64,000 bases of DNA from Sequoia sempervirens (Eukaryota; Streptophyta; Pinopsida; Cupressales; Cupressaceae), in contig VDFB02262711.1 in assembly GCA_007258455.2 (NCBI GenBank), positions 1 through 64,000 on the forward strand, in the 5' to 3' direction. Positions 36,701 to 48,727 of this stretch are shown one piece after another. A model generated the notes under the pieces. It was given only the letters and a program-made list of their open reading frames with translations. It searched no databases and was not told the origin of the DNA. Positions within the stretch are counted from its first letter, which is position 1. Every line of letters starts with the position of its first letter. The position numbers and the translations under genes are program-made.

Positions 36701-37785
36701 CATTCAACTTACTTACATAAAGTAAATTACGAGCCAGACCTGGTATATGCATCATATCATTGATTCCCTCTTACTCTTCCATCGTGTGGAATTGAATTCC
36801 TCGACTCTTCCATGGCCAACAATTCCAAAGATGAATCACTGCCAAATACACCTTCCACCATCATAGTTTCTATACTGTGAAACCAATATCTATGATATAA
36901 ATGCGTAGAAAGATGCTCTAGAATCAATCAACTGAAACATCATCTGGATGTCTACAGAGCTAAGGCTGTAAATGAAGGCGCTCTTGCTAATTCCTGAAGA
37001 ATCATTGCCTTTAAGAGGTCTTCTTTTCTCCCTCCTTGCAATCCTTTCTACATGACTAGGCTGTACAATTCCAAAGATTCTCACCTTTTGACTTTGCCGT
37101 GAGACTTCCTTGATCTCCCTTCTCTAATTTCAATTTGACTCTTGTCCTTCTTCTCTTGCCTTTTTCTTTCTCGGATCTACTCCCTAACAGCCAGAGCCTC
37201 CTTTTCCATCTCAAAAGATTTCTTTCTCATTTCTTCTGACAACAAAGAAGCAACAACATCTTCCATCTTGAAAGTGGATGTTGTACTCCCAATAGCCATC
37301 ACTAGGTGATCCCAAGAATCTAGCAAAGAACACAATAAGAGCATACACCGATCTTCATCTTCAATCTTCACACCAATAGATGTTAACTATGCAATCAACA
37401 TGTTGAAAGAATTCAAGTGATCAGCAACAGATCCTCCCTTCTGCATTCTCAAAAAGTACAACTTCTTCCTCAAGAACAATTTGTTCACCAAGGACTTGCC
37501 CTGATAAATAGATGCTAGTCTTTTCCATAAGGAAGATGTGTGAAGTCTTTTTCTTCCATGAATGTTTCGCAATAGAGTCTCCGCCAAAATATAGCCTTAT
37601 CAAATTTCTTTAGACTTTCTATCTGCAAGGTCCCAATCCTCTTGCTTCATGCCTTGAGACATCATTCCAGACACAGCAAGCCACAGATCATGATCCACTA
37701 ACAGATCTTCCATTTTCAGTTTCCACAACTCAAAATTGCTACCATTGAATTTCTCTATTTCCATCTTTCTAGATGTGCTTGCCAT
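33777..37785 (-). pseudogene. Copia-2 gag-pol polyprotein, decayed
   Basis: Starts at ATG 37785 (MASTSRK, EKFNGSNFELWKLKME) and ends GLKAHEF with the stop at 33777. Gag is in two or three frames (to about 37177). The knuckle region (37080-36990) has lost its pattern, and the protease box reads LIDSRASF near 36935, with the Gly of D-S-G replaced. Integrase parts lie at 36755-35682 (MMHIPGLARNLLYVSKLND, later DNGGEF). RT blocks lie at 35339-34256 with an intact YVDD at 34750-34761, and RNase H ends at 33983-33777 (NPTFHARKKHIDVQYHF). It is more broken than Copia-1 although its LTRs are similarly close. Confidence 0.92.
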
Positions 37786-37886
37786 CTTAATCTGTAATTA
37801 AATTATCAAACCTCTACCAAACTCCCACTGAAAAAGAATTGACACAAAACACCCAACCCACTCACAAGGATAACACAACTAGCCAG

Positions 37887-37898
37887 GCTCTGATACCA
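37887..37898 (-). other. Copia-2 primer-binding site
   Basis: The minus strand reads TGGTATCAGAGC, two bases from the 5' LTR. Confidence 0.93.
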
Positions 37899-37900
37899 CT

Positions 37901-39371
37901 TGTAAGGAAAGAAGAGGTGCAGAAGCAACTTTCCTAACGTCAAAACCACAAGGAAGAATGCAGACAGTACTTTTAATTTCCAAATTACAATCCAATTAAA
38001 AGACACACATGAAAGATTTACAGAAACAGAAGAATACACAAAGACAAATGAACACCAAATTTACGTGGGAAACCCTTTCGAGAAAAAACCCACCACACCA
38101 AGCCGAATCTCTTTGTATTTTAGTAATCAACAAATTACATACAATGCAGAGATATAACTCTCTGGTATCAGTTCTTACAGTTTCTTCATTCAATGTTCAA
38201 CCTATTATAGAAAAAGCTCTGTCAGATTTGATTCCAATCCAAACCAAAATTCAATCATTATCAAATCTTACCACACGTTGATTTATCCTTTCTTTTTATC
38301 CTTATCTGTAATTTCCCATCCTAGAAAGTTTCCATTCCTATGTAGATTTTTCCTTGCATACAGTTCAGCTCCAATGTCGTAACTATTGAAAAAATCCAAT
38401 CGCCAACCATTTGAATTTTGCTTCCTCTTATTGGTCCACGAGACACCACATAGGATAGTCATCAAACAGTCAAGGGAATTCAACCTATGTTGGCATGTCG
38501 GTGAGACACTAACCATGTCTCCCCAATGCCAACACAGCCAGCATTCGATATCGGCGTAGGTTCCAACAATTGGCAAGACGATATAGCAAATGCCATGAGT
38601 CATACCGAATCCACTGACATTCATTTCATTCCTATCGACAAGAGTTTCCTCATCAGCAAGACGTTACACCGAGTCCACAAAGCTATCACTAAGACTTCGC
38701 CTTGTCGCCAAGACCTCACACCGAGCCTTCATGTGTTACTCTGAAGTCACACAGCCATCGGCGAGACCATCGTAGTTCGCCAAGACTTCATACCGAAGTC
38801 TTCAAGTCATGCCGAAAAGAACACTCATCGGCAAGACTTACCGCTTTTGCCGAGAGGTCATAGCAGACATATCATGTCACCCCGAGGACCATTTACTATT
38901 GGCGAGACTCTCCATCAGTCGCTAAGACTTCATACCGAAGTCTTTGTGTCACCACGAAGACAAGTGTATCCCCGTTGGTGAGACCTTCATCAGTCGCTGA
39001 GATTTCTTCCCGAGACCTTTGTGTTACGTCGATGACCATATGCTATCGGTGAGACTCTCTTCAGTCGCTAAGACTTCATACTGAAGTTTTGTGTTACTCT
39101 GATGACTCCAGTCACTAGGAGTCTCACCGAAGACACTTGATACCAAACACATGTAGCTCTGTCAACGAGACATTCCACTCGGCAAAAGGTTACAGTGAAA
39201 ACTAACAAGTCATAGTGACAACACCAGTCGGCGAGACAGTAGCATTATCTCGGCAACATGAACATTTCAAAAGGATTCAAAACAGCTAGTCGGCCAGACA
39301 TCAATAATGTCACAGCGACTTTTCCCTTCAAGAGTTACATGCCAGTAAGAATTGAGGCACCTATTCCAACA
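37901..39371 (-). repeat. Copia-2 5' LTR
   Basis: 1471 bp, direct repeat of 32254-33724, ending CCAACA before TTTTT. It carries the same hairpin units (AAGACTTCATACCGAAGTCTT near 38782-38802 and 38925-38945). Confidence 0.93.
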
Positions 39372-40555
39372 TTTTTAAGATCTTTAACACTAGGCACAAT
39401 AAGTTGAGGAAATGTTGATGTTGCAAGAGTGATTTGTGGTCCCCTACATGTTTGAGTAACTGTGTTATATCTTGGTTGTTGCAAAACATTGTTAGATTAC
39501 ACCGTAGATTTCAAGAAATCTCTTAGTTTGTTATGTGATTCACTAATGGTAGGTTACTTAGGAAGCTCACTAATTAAAGGAGATCCAATTTGTGTCATCA
39601 TAACCTCAACAAAATTGTGGCTATTTGCATGATCTCTTAGTGAAGAGGAATCTAATGTCACTTCACCATCTTCATCTAAGGAAGCCCCTTTATATGTGTC
39701 AATGTCCAGGCTTTCTTTCACCATGATATCCTCCCTAAGAGGATATTTTTTAGGAGAACTACAAACTTGCTCATGACATTCAAAGGTTTTTTCTTCTAAA
39801 ATGACTTCATCGCAAGTAGGGGAATGATCAATGGTTGAATTTTATTGCTCAATAAGGGTTTCCCTAGGTGAAGGGAGACAACTAAGATTCTCATGACTTT
39901 CATCTATTGTATTTTCTATTATCAAAGTATCTTCTTCATAGCTATGAGAGATACTAGGAGAAGAACAAGTATGATTATCATGATAATTTACGACTTCATT
40001 CCTTTGTTCCCTAATGTCTTCCAGAATAAGATAGGTAGGGGAAGGATCATAAAGAGGGTTGTTATAGACCTTAAAGGTTTGATCATCTAACACCAACATA
40101 TCCTCATCATTTACAATCTCATCTTCCACTAAATCATTCTCACAAGCAAGAGGGGAATGGAAATTAGGTAAGGTAATGTTTAGGAATGTGTCTATGATCT
40201 CATTTTCTTGTGCTATAATATCTTCCCAAAGGGGACAAGGGGAAGGACAAGAAATACTTTCATGATTCTCAACAATTGTATCTTCTTTCACCAAGATACC
40301 TTTGTCACTAAAAGGAGAGGTATCAAGAGAAGAACAACTATGATTGACATGAATGTCCATGCTTGTATTGTCTTCTATCACATCATTCCCAAAAATAGGA
40401 TAGATAAGAGGGGGTGTAGGTTTAAGGCAAGCATCACTATTTTCACTCTCTTGTGCTAAGAGACTCTCATAAGTAGGGAATGTATTGAATGAATGAATAA
40501 CATGCTTATTGACTAACTTTTTCTTTGCAAACTTGGAAAAGAATGATACCAACAT
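39372..40555 (-). pseudogene. Acidic repeat-rich ORF near the Tat-A 5' end
   Basis: Open from 40555 to 39842, then continuing in another frame (DEVILEEKTFECHEQVCSSP) to the Copia-2 site at 39372. The protein is made of degenerate units of about 40-50 residues with motifs like ESHENLSC, NHTCSSPS, VNHSCSSLD and acidic LVEDEIV-type stretches. No membrane segment or enzyme motif is visible. It occupies the place where gag should be, but I see no gag core. Function unknown. Confidence 0.6.
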
Positions 40556-41402
40556 TTGTGAAAAGTAATCTATGCAAACTAAAAATGCAATGTAAAGGCC
40601 TAAAATGAAATGTGTAGATGTAATTTTCAGATTTCAAACAAGGTAATTTACTAATTACACTATGCAATAAAATGTTGTGAATGGAAATTTGGAATGAAAC
40701 AATGCATGAAATGAACCACTTTAAGCTATATTTAGTAAAATGCATGAAACAGAAAGTCAACCCACTAAAATAGATAACTAATGGTAGCAAACAGAAGCAC
40801 AAAGATTCATTGTTTAACGTTGAAAACTGCAATTTCAAAGTCAACAGGGACTAAGATGCCAGCAAGGGCGTCTTGGTCCTACTGATGAAATTTTGAGGTC
40901 TGAGAAAGTGGAACAGAAAGCAATCAACCTAGACAGGATTCTAAGCCAAAAACCCACAGAGGGACTAAGACGCCAGTAAGGTTGTTTTAGTCCTAGTAAA
41001 GGTTTTTCTCATAAAATCAACAAAATTTGAGTTGATAACAGTGTTCGCGAGTTGCCTACCCAGGGACCTGATGTTTAGAAACAAAAAATTGTGCAAATGA
41101 ATGCAAGAAAAAGTGACTAATGACAAGCAATTGAATGAAAATTTGAATGCAAGTTTTTAAATTTTGAATGCAATAACAATATTCCTAAATGCAATTAGGA
41201 TGATTGACAATGCACTTTTCAATTTTTCAATGAGATAAATTGATGCAAGAAAGAAAAAATACAACCTATATGCACTTTCAATAATGCAAATTTGAGAAAC
41301 CCTAGATGCTCTTTCACTAATACAAGATACAATGCAAGAATGAATGCAACCTAGATATAGGACATTAATGAACTCCAAATCAGAAAAATGAATGTCTAGA
41401 AT
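40556..41402 (-). other. Tat-A 5' internal non-coding sequence
   Basis: No gene. It carries two more palindromes of the LTR type: GGACTAAGATGCC with GGCGTCTTGGTCC (40848-40879) and GGACTAAGACGCC with a diverged arm (40962-40993). Confidence 0.6.
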
Positions 41403-41415
41403 GTCAAGTTCACCA
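41403..41415 (-). other. Tat-A primer-binding site candidate
   Basis: The minus strand reads TGGTGAACTTGAC just inside the 5' LTR. A near-identical TGGTGAACCTGAC sits at the same place in the element at 61037, which supports the call. I have not assigned the tRNA. Confidence 0.7.
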
Positions 41416-41423
41416 AAAGGAAC

Positions 41424-43016
41424 AATAGGGGAATGGGTGCTTTAAAACCTGGGTCATAGGACACCACTATTCTCCTATTATCATTCAAGAATGCCCTAGG
41501 ATCCTAGATTGGATTGACTATCAACACAAAGGTGAGTCAATTCTCAACAAGGAAGACCTAGGGGGGTTCTTTAGGCTTTGAAGGGTTCACCACCAAGCAA
41601 AAGCTTAGAAAAGACAACTTAACATTCAACTTACAAAACCTAGTAATGCAAGCCAAATAATGAAATTAAGCAACAACAAGATAGGATGTGTGTGCCTGGG
41701 AAGTCTGGAAATGTGATGAGGATTCTGGAAATGCAAAAATGTTGTCAAAATATGTTGAGAAGGACTAAGATGCCCTTACTTTTGTCTTAGTCTTGCTGTT
41801 GTTTTTCAAGGCAGATGCAGAATCTTCGAATGTCGGAATAGAATCTGAAAGAATCTCTGCAAAATACCACTTGGAAGACTAAGACGCCCTTATTGCTGAC
41901 TTAGTCTCGGTCTAGATTTCTGCAACTTTGAAATGTGATCCTGAGGTTCAATGTCTACACTTCCTTCTTCTCAGATCTCAGGTCCTAAAACTTCTAGATC
42001 TATCCTGTAGGTGACTTTCCGTGATGATGACAACTTTGTAATGAAACTTTGCAACTTTACAACTTTGCACTCCAGATGATATTCTACCTAAATCTGCAAA
42101 CATAAACACACAAGAGAGGAAAAACTTGTTGATTGTTAGTAAATGGGGGTTTGCCTTGGTCAAACCCCTTGTTGGTAATTAAACCTTGGAATAAAATGGA
42201 ATAATGGAGGGAAATTGTGAATGAACAAAGTACTATGTTGCAACTCACCAAACCCTTGTTATGAAATCTGCAAACTTGTGTGAAATGGCTAGCTTGAATG
42301 TAGATCTTGAATTGAGTGAATGCTTGATAGATCTTGACTTGAATAGCTTGCTTGAATCAAAACCCTACATCACAAATGTTAGCTCAAAAAAACACATGAT
42401 GCAAGAATATCTTTGACATGATGCTTGAATCTTGATGATGACTCCAAATGCTTGATGAATTACTCTTGAATTCTCTTGTAAACTTGCTAGGATGATCTCA
42501 TAAATTGCTTAGATATGAAAATGAGTGAAAAGAACCTTGTATTTATACTTAGCCATGCTTAATATCCCAAAATTACACCACACCAAGCCAACATATGAAT
42601 TCATTAATTAAAGGAGGCTAAATCTTGCCAAGATTTGAAATTAAATCCCAAAAATAACTTGAGGGGGACTAAGACGCCCTAGGTGGCGTCTTAGTCTCGA
42701 GGCTTGAAACTCAAGGCACAAATTCCAAAAAGGGGGCCCTTTAAGGTGCATTTGAAAAGAGGGTCCCAAGACCTTTAGAGGACAAAGACACCCTAGGTAG
42801 CGTCTTAGTCCCAGTCCAAAAATCAAGGACACACAACTAGAATCATTAAATTATCATTTATCCTTTGATGTTTGTCGAGATTAGCCATAAAAAGATACAA
42901 TTTATTAGGCTTGTGGATGCAAAATAGGACCAATTAAGACATAAATAAGAATAAAGAAAGCAAGGAGGGCCCAAACAAGTGTGAAAATGCAAGGGTATGC
43001 ATTTTCCTACACTACA
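41424..43016 (-). repeat. Tat-A 5' LTR
   Basis: About 1593 bp, direct repeat of 27744-29344. It holds the same palindromes (near 41762-41793, 41877-41914, 42666-42696, 42779-42812); the 42666-42696 copy has a perfect 12-bp stem. Confidence 0.88.
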
Positions 43017-43021
43017 TGAAC

Positions 43022-46000
43022 ACAAAAAAATTCTCAAGCCACCTAATAGAAACCATGGCATTTATCTAGAGAAGACAAGATAAAATCATGAAGAAGCTTC
43101 TTTAATTTAAAATAAGAATATTTGTAGGGAACTGAACAACTAGAGTATTAGACATGAGGGACCACAAGAATATTAGAGAAAATATAAAAAATAGCTAGAG
43201 ATAAATGTTTGGTAAGTCACAATAGTCAGCAAAAAAATTCATGTGAGGTGGATGCTCAACAAAAATTCCTTCATTGGTGTGAATTAATCATGTGAGCCAA
43301 TATTGTGTCAGTGGAAATTCTCTGTAATTTTTTTTCTATGTTAGCTAGAGAGCTATTATTAGATCATCATGTCTTATTGCATGATATATTGACACTTGTC
43401 ATGATGTAATCCCTTTATCATTTAGAGTTGCTCCTATATAGCACTCAAACCTCATGGTATTATCATGCCTTTTGATGCCTTTGATAGAACTCTCAACCTT
43501 TGATGACTCTTTTTACCTTGAAGATTCTTAAGGTTCATTCTGTAGCTTTTTCTTTTTGAGGAATATTGTGTATTTTGTTTGTAGCTCTCTTCCACAAAAG
43601 GTGTCTTTGTTCATTGTTTGATCCTATGGCTCGTGTTTTTCATAATTCTAACATGAAGATCTTACTTTATGCTATTTTTCTCTTCCAAAAGAGTGAAAAA
43701 AGAATCATCAACAAAATGGCTATTCACAAGCTGAGTTGAAGAATCAGGTAAATAAATACCTTTAACTAGTCCTTGAGAGATATAATGAGCTAGGAGATAC
43801 TCGAACCCTTAAGTAACAAGCACATAAAAAGCTAGAGCTAGAGGGGGTCCTTGGTGAATAGATCAAAAGATCCCAAATAGAATGGATGGTTGAAAACTAA
43901 TAGTAATACAAGTAGAGGAATCACTAAAAAGTATACACATAGACTAAATGAATTGAGATTCAAATCCTAAGGCTTGTAGTATTTCCATCATAAAGGGCTA
44001 GTCAATATGATTATAAGCCTAGAAAAATTAGCTTATATGAAAGTATCCTATTGATGAGATCATTGGGTCCATTCTATACTTTCCCAAAGTAAGATGATGT
44101 TATCCAACATGTATCTATATTTAATAAAGAAAATATTCTTAGGTCACACAATTTGAGGAAGAATATGGCATAGATTCAAGGCTAAGGCTTTGGAAATGAT
44201 TTAATAAAATACATTGAGCAAGGTGATGAGTCGTCAGTTGTAGATACCTTATAGATCCCTAGATTTAAGCATAAATTTAATACTCCATTTTTATGACATT
44301 TCATAAGGAATTAGAATGGGAAGCTTTGAGATAAACCTTATGTAAATACTCACCAACACAATCCCAAGGTGTTTATAAAATTCACAAGGAAATTTACCAC
44401 ACCCATGTGCTTATCATTGGTCATGGTGAAAATTGCTTCTTGAAGATAAAAATGTAGAGCAACATGTCACAAAAGGATTGTTGAGAGGAGGAAATTTGGA
44501 AAGGAACAACGTTAAGGTATTCTTGTAAAGTATGATCACATTTAGGAAAATTATCCTGAGCCTTAAAAACTTTCTCATAATACCTAACAAAGGTTGAAAT
44601 GATATCTAAATGATCCTTGAGAATAGATTGGCCATATTTGATTTTATTACAACCTTGAGAAGTATGGCAATCTCAATGGTCTTGAAAAAACTCTTTAGAA
44701 GTTCTATCAATTATTTTTATCCAATGCAATCTAGTTTTGATTTGAGTACCTCTAGCAAAGTGGTTATCAACAATTTATTTTGAAAAAAGAGCTGAACCAC
44801 ACTAACCTACAAAGTAGGACAGAAAGATTTAGCTTTGAGTATAACAATGACCTAACAATTTGAGGTGATAACCTCATATGCACATTGATAAAAATGGCCA
44901 AATAATGGTCATAGATACAAAAAAGTGAGAAATATGCCTTATGGCCCTATTCCACCAAGAAATCTATCATATAATTTGAGAAGGATTAGCCTCAAAATTC
45001 CACACCATTCAAATGTGGGCCAATGTGGACTAATGATTCATTAGGGAAGTATTAATAAAAAAATTGATAGCCTTAAGTGTATCAACTTTCCATTGAATAT
45101 TGAATTTGATGGGAAAATAGCTAGAAAGGGTGGCATATGACAAAGACTCAACCGAAAGAGAGAAACAAATGGAAAGAAAGAATATATATTGAACAAAGAT
45201 CATAGCATAATCAAGGTGTTTGAAGACTCTAACAAGTGATAAGTAGGAGGTATTTTTTATAGCGTGTCAAATTGTGATATATAGCTATAAGGATTCAACT
45301 GTGTAGTTTTACAAGTCATTTACTCATTGACCCATGTTTCATGAGTAGTGCTTCACAAGAACCCATCTCTCATGATAATAAATGGTCCACTTAGCACTCA
45401 TTGCATCAAGGTGATTCTCACATAGGTGAAGCATTAGACCTTCCGAGGAGGTCACCCATCCCAAAGTCCAAACTAAAAATTATACCAATGTGAATGGTTG
45501 TGGTGATGACCTATATTGGGATCAAAAATACCCAATTTATTATTCATGTAGTACCACACCTCTCTCACACTAGTTTTTCAATGCATAAGGGAAACCTCAT
45601 CTTTATCAACTTCCTTCTCTACCATGTTACAGTCTCTACACATGACCCAAGTTACAATTTAGAATATGAATTAACAATCCACTGTCATAATATAGATATC
45701 TCCATAGCATCATTAGAAGCATAAATATTGATAATTTCAATTAATGGTTTTCAAAATATAAAATAATATAGATCACCATGTTGGTGGGATTGGAACCTTG
45801 ATCTACTAAATTTTGAAGCCACCTAGGAGAGAGAAAATTTACAACCCCATCCATGAATAACATTATGATTGCTAAAAAAGAAGGAACTAGCTAGCCAAAT
45901 AACATGACAAGAAAAAAAAACTACTAATCTTGACCTCTTGTAAGCAAAGAACATCTAAAATTGTAAATTTCTAGTGAACATATCTAATTGCATATTTCCT

Positions 46001-46100
46001 AGGGAGGTCAATGAAACCTTGAACATTATAGTAGATCAAATATATTGAAGAGAATTAAGAGGCATTCCATCACTATCTAACTCTTCAAGTGAGGAATATC
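43022..46100 (-). pseudogene. LINE (L1-type) endonuclease and reverse transcriptase, decayed
   Basis: There is no long open frame, but minus-strand translation in shifting frames gives the L1 order. Endonuclease: NVQGFIDLPRKYAIR, DVLCLQEVKIS (46035-45930), INIYASND (about 45730), CNMVEKEVDKDE (about 45630). RT: PCEFYK (about 44380), FMMEILQALGFESQF (about 43980), SIHQGPPLALALY (about 43850), GIYLPDSSTQLVNSHFVDDSF with the FVDD catalytic box at 43703-43714. In life such elements nick target DNA and copy their RNA in place. The 3' end was split by Tat-A. Identification rests on motif order; many stops are present. Confidence 0.75.
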
Positions 46101-46630
46101 AGTTTTGCAAAAACTCATATTTTAAAAACTCCCCAGCTGAATGTTGGGGATTTTATAAATTCATTTTTTCAATTGTATATTTTCCTCCTCCAATCGTCAA
46201 ATTGGGCTATGATAGAAACATAAGTTCTCACTAAAAGAGGGAGAATTAACAGGTCTCTCTAGCTATATGAGGATAAAATAGACACTAGTTGTGATGTTTT
46301 GGAGAACCATCATTGGGTGGAAGGCTCCCCATTAGAGGGATTAACCTATTTCCCCTTCTTAGAAGGGTTTGAAGAAACCCCTAGTTGCACTTGAACTAGG
46401 TAGGATTTGAAAGGTTTTTTACCTGAGGACCACCATTTTTTACACATCTATTTTTATGGCTCCCAATTTTAGTCCACCTTGCACCAAATTTTGAAGGAGG
46501 AACCTCAATAGGTGAAAAGGAGGGCTTGTTACAAAGAAAAAAAGAGGACAATCTTTAATATTATTCTCTAAAGACTAACACTAAAAATAAGTATTGGAAA
46601 AATTAAGGTAAGATACATACTAAGTGTGGC
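46101..46630 (-). other. Possible LINE ORF1 remnant / spacer
   Basis: Upstream of the LINE endonuclease on the minus strand. Some coding-like minus-strand stretches (about 46500-46290) could be the end of ORF1, but no zinc knuckle is visible. No other gene seen. Confidence 0.3.
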
Positions 46631-46782
46631 ACATACTCTACTCATGAAATATAAAAATTACACAACCAAATAATATAATGTCTAAAATAGAGAAAAAGAA
46701 AGTACTCAGAGCTAATTCACCATACAATAAATACTCTCAAACAATTAATCAAATAGCATGAAAAATATGTAAACATTTTATT
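46631..46782 (+). repeat. Inverted repeat, left arm
   Basis: About 152 bp, pairs with 47498-47650 on the opposite strand. AAAAATATGTAAACATTTTATT at the inner end and a block around AGAAAAAGAAAGTACTC are nearly perfect. The spacer is about 715 bp and AT-rich. Confidence 0.8.
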
Positions 46783-47399
46783 AAACTAATTAATTGTGTA
46801 ATTACATCAATAGGTGTTTACAATGAAAATCGTTTCCTTTGCATTTCATGTACATAAAAATAAGAGAGAAAATCTCGGTCCAATAACAAATTTTGGGCCG
46901 TTCGATTTTACTATTATAATATTATTTACCTATTCCTGCATGGGAGTGACATTTTAGGTTTAACTTTTAATGGCACTCTATAAATCTATCCAATCATAGG
47001 CACTTCAAGTCTATAAATTTTAAATTAATTAGAAAAATTCATCCACTTGGAAGAGCTGACATTTGTATTAGGCTCATTGTTATAGGAATATAGATTGTCT
47101 TTCATAGTCTTGTTCTTATCAGGAAGTATTTACCATTACCTTCAACTTGCATGCACAACCATTTGTTTCATTTATATTGAATGTGGAGACTTATATTCAT
47201 TAGTATAGTAACAATTGTAGAGCACAACAAAGCTAGAATTCGAAGATATCAAAGTCTGTGAAAATACCACGAACATTATATTGAATGAAGATTATTTTGT
47301 AAATGACTATCATTTTTCTCCACAAAAACAAATTTATTTGATGCAATAATAAGCACAACTAAGTGCAATCATCTGTGGAGAATCAGATTTGTTTGAGTA

Positions 47400-48727
47400 C
47401 ATTTATGATATATTTTTTCTAACTTTTATAGTTTAGGTCTTTGTTGTTCAAATTTTTTATTTCAATATTACCTAAAATGACAATTGAATGCTTTGGAAAT
47501 AAAATGTTTACATATTTTTCATGTCATTTGAGTAATTGTTTGAGAGTATTTATTGTACTATGAAATAGCTTTGAGTACTTTCTTTTTCTCCATTTTAGAC
47601 ATTATATTGTTTGGCTATCTAATTTTTATATTGCACGAGCAAAGTACTCGAGTATTTTACATTCTGACTCATTTAGCATTTGAAGTTAAAATAAAATTGG
47701 CTTAAACAGTTACACAAGTCTAAGTTTACCTAGAATCAGGGTTTGATGTAAGTTTTTGGGCCTCGATTCCTATTCTATACAGTCAGCGACGTTTTTTGTT
47801 TTTAAGATATTTTGTAGGGAACTGTCTATGATTTTAGAGTTCTTTTTATAGCTTTTTATTTTGAGGGCTTTGTTGTTGACAAGCTTAACTTTTAATATAA
47901 CCTAAAATAATTACCTCGTGTTCTAGTTTTAAAAGGTACGTAGTTTCTTACTATCTGAACAATATTTCTTTTTTTGTGAGTTAATAGCACACAATATTTT
48001 TTATTTAGACTATTAATTAACGAATTGAAGTGTATTTTTTACATTAATGATTGAACTTTAAATTGACCTGAAGTAAGAATATGGTGCTCTGAATTTAACA
48101 GGTTTTCACATATTCCAGGTTGTTGATGTGAAATACTAAGGGAAATATTAACTTATCTAATAGTTCTCTACATTTAATAACTTTTCAGGGTTAGAACTAT
48201 GTTATTTGTATTCCTAGCATGCATTTTATAGAGAATGACAACATGATGGTCTAGGTTCACAAATTTTCATGCTTATCAGGGTTCTTAGATGAAATATTAA
48301 GAATATTGTTTGTTATGTGAATTACTTGTGAGTATGCTTTTAATTAATTTTTTTCATTAATCTTTAAATTATCTTTGATGTTAATTTGTGTCTCAGTATT
48401 GAGAATTTTCAATCAATGACATTCGCCATTCAAATACTCGAAGAAGTTTACTTTATCTATAAATAACACTTATCTACTTCAGTTCCCTGAAGATTGAGGT
48501 TCATTCTTTTTGTAAATTTAAAACAAATTTGTTTTAAGCAACACACTTGAATTATCTTGTATAAAATATTTCTATTATTTTTTTTGCTTTTAATGTTTAG
48601 GGTTTGTTATTTACAAGTTTAAATTTTCTTTTGATGATTTTTTATTTTCTATTTTGAAAAGGTCTATATGTTTTTTAGGATGTATATGCTAAACATGAAC
48701 AGTAGTGATCGTTTATTCAAATAATGA
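47400..48727 (+). repeat. Degenerate AT-rich repeat field, left part
   Basis: Loose copies of a motif recur about every 200-270 bases: a TTGTTGTTNACAAGTTTAA-like start, TTTTAATNTAACCTAAAAT, then TTTTNAAAAGGT (near 47440, 47860, 48050, 48345 and 48600). Copies are too diverged for an exact period. No gene. Confidence 0.4.
47498..47650 (-). repeat. Inverted repeat, right arm
   Basis: Reverse complement of 46631-46782 with about one mismatch per ten bases by eye. The pair could be the ends of a foldback-type DNA element or an old inverted duplication; no clear target duplication was found. Confidence 0.8.

Larger units (their letters stand above)
32254..39371 (-). mobile_element. Copia-2, complete Ty1/copia retrotransposon inside Tat-A
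   Basis: LTRs 32254-33724 and 37901-39371, both 1471 bp, with TTTTT target duplications at 32249-32253 and 39372-39376. Primer site at 37887-37898. By eye about 9 differences in the first 195 bases of the LTRs. The coding region is a close relative of Copia-1 (same gag start, shared RT blocks), but the LTRs are mostly unlike. The Tat-A frame is open on both sides of the insertion. Confidence 0.95.
27744..43016 (-). mobile_element. Tat-A: Tat-like Ty3/gypsy derivative, hosts Copia-2
   Basis: LTRs at 27744-29344 and 41424-43016 (about 1.6 kb) are near-identical; by eye roughly 7 differences in the first 150 bases. TGAAC lies at 27739-27743 and 43017-43021. In + terms the left LTR is followed by TTTAACCCCCACTTT, a minus-strand purine tract, and a primer-like TGGTGAACTTGAC flanks the right LTR, so it reads on -. 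Without Copia-2 the element is about 8.1 kb. Internally it has an acidic repeat-rich ORF, a protease-like domain, a second repeat ORF, a zinc knuckle and a tandem array, but no gag core, RT or integrase that I can find. If the LTR ends in TGTTCA instead, the left edge moves to 27739 and the duplication is lost. Confidence 0.88.

Noticed and set aside
48590..48610. TTTAGGG telomere-type motif
   Set aside because: A single occurrence, not an array.
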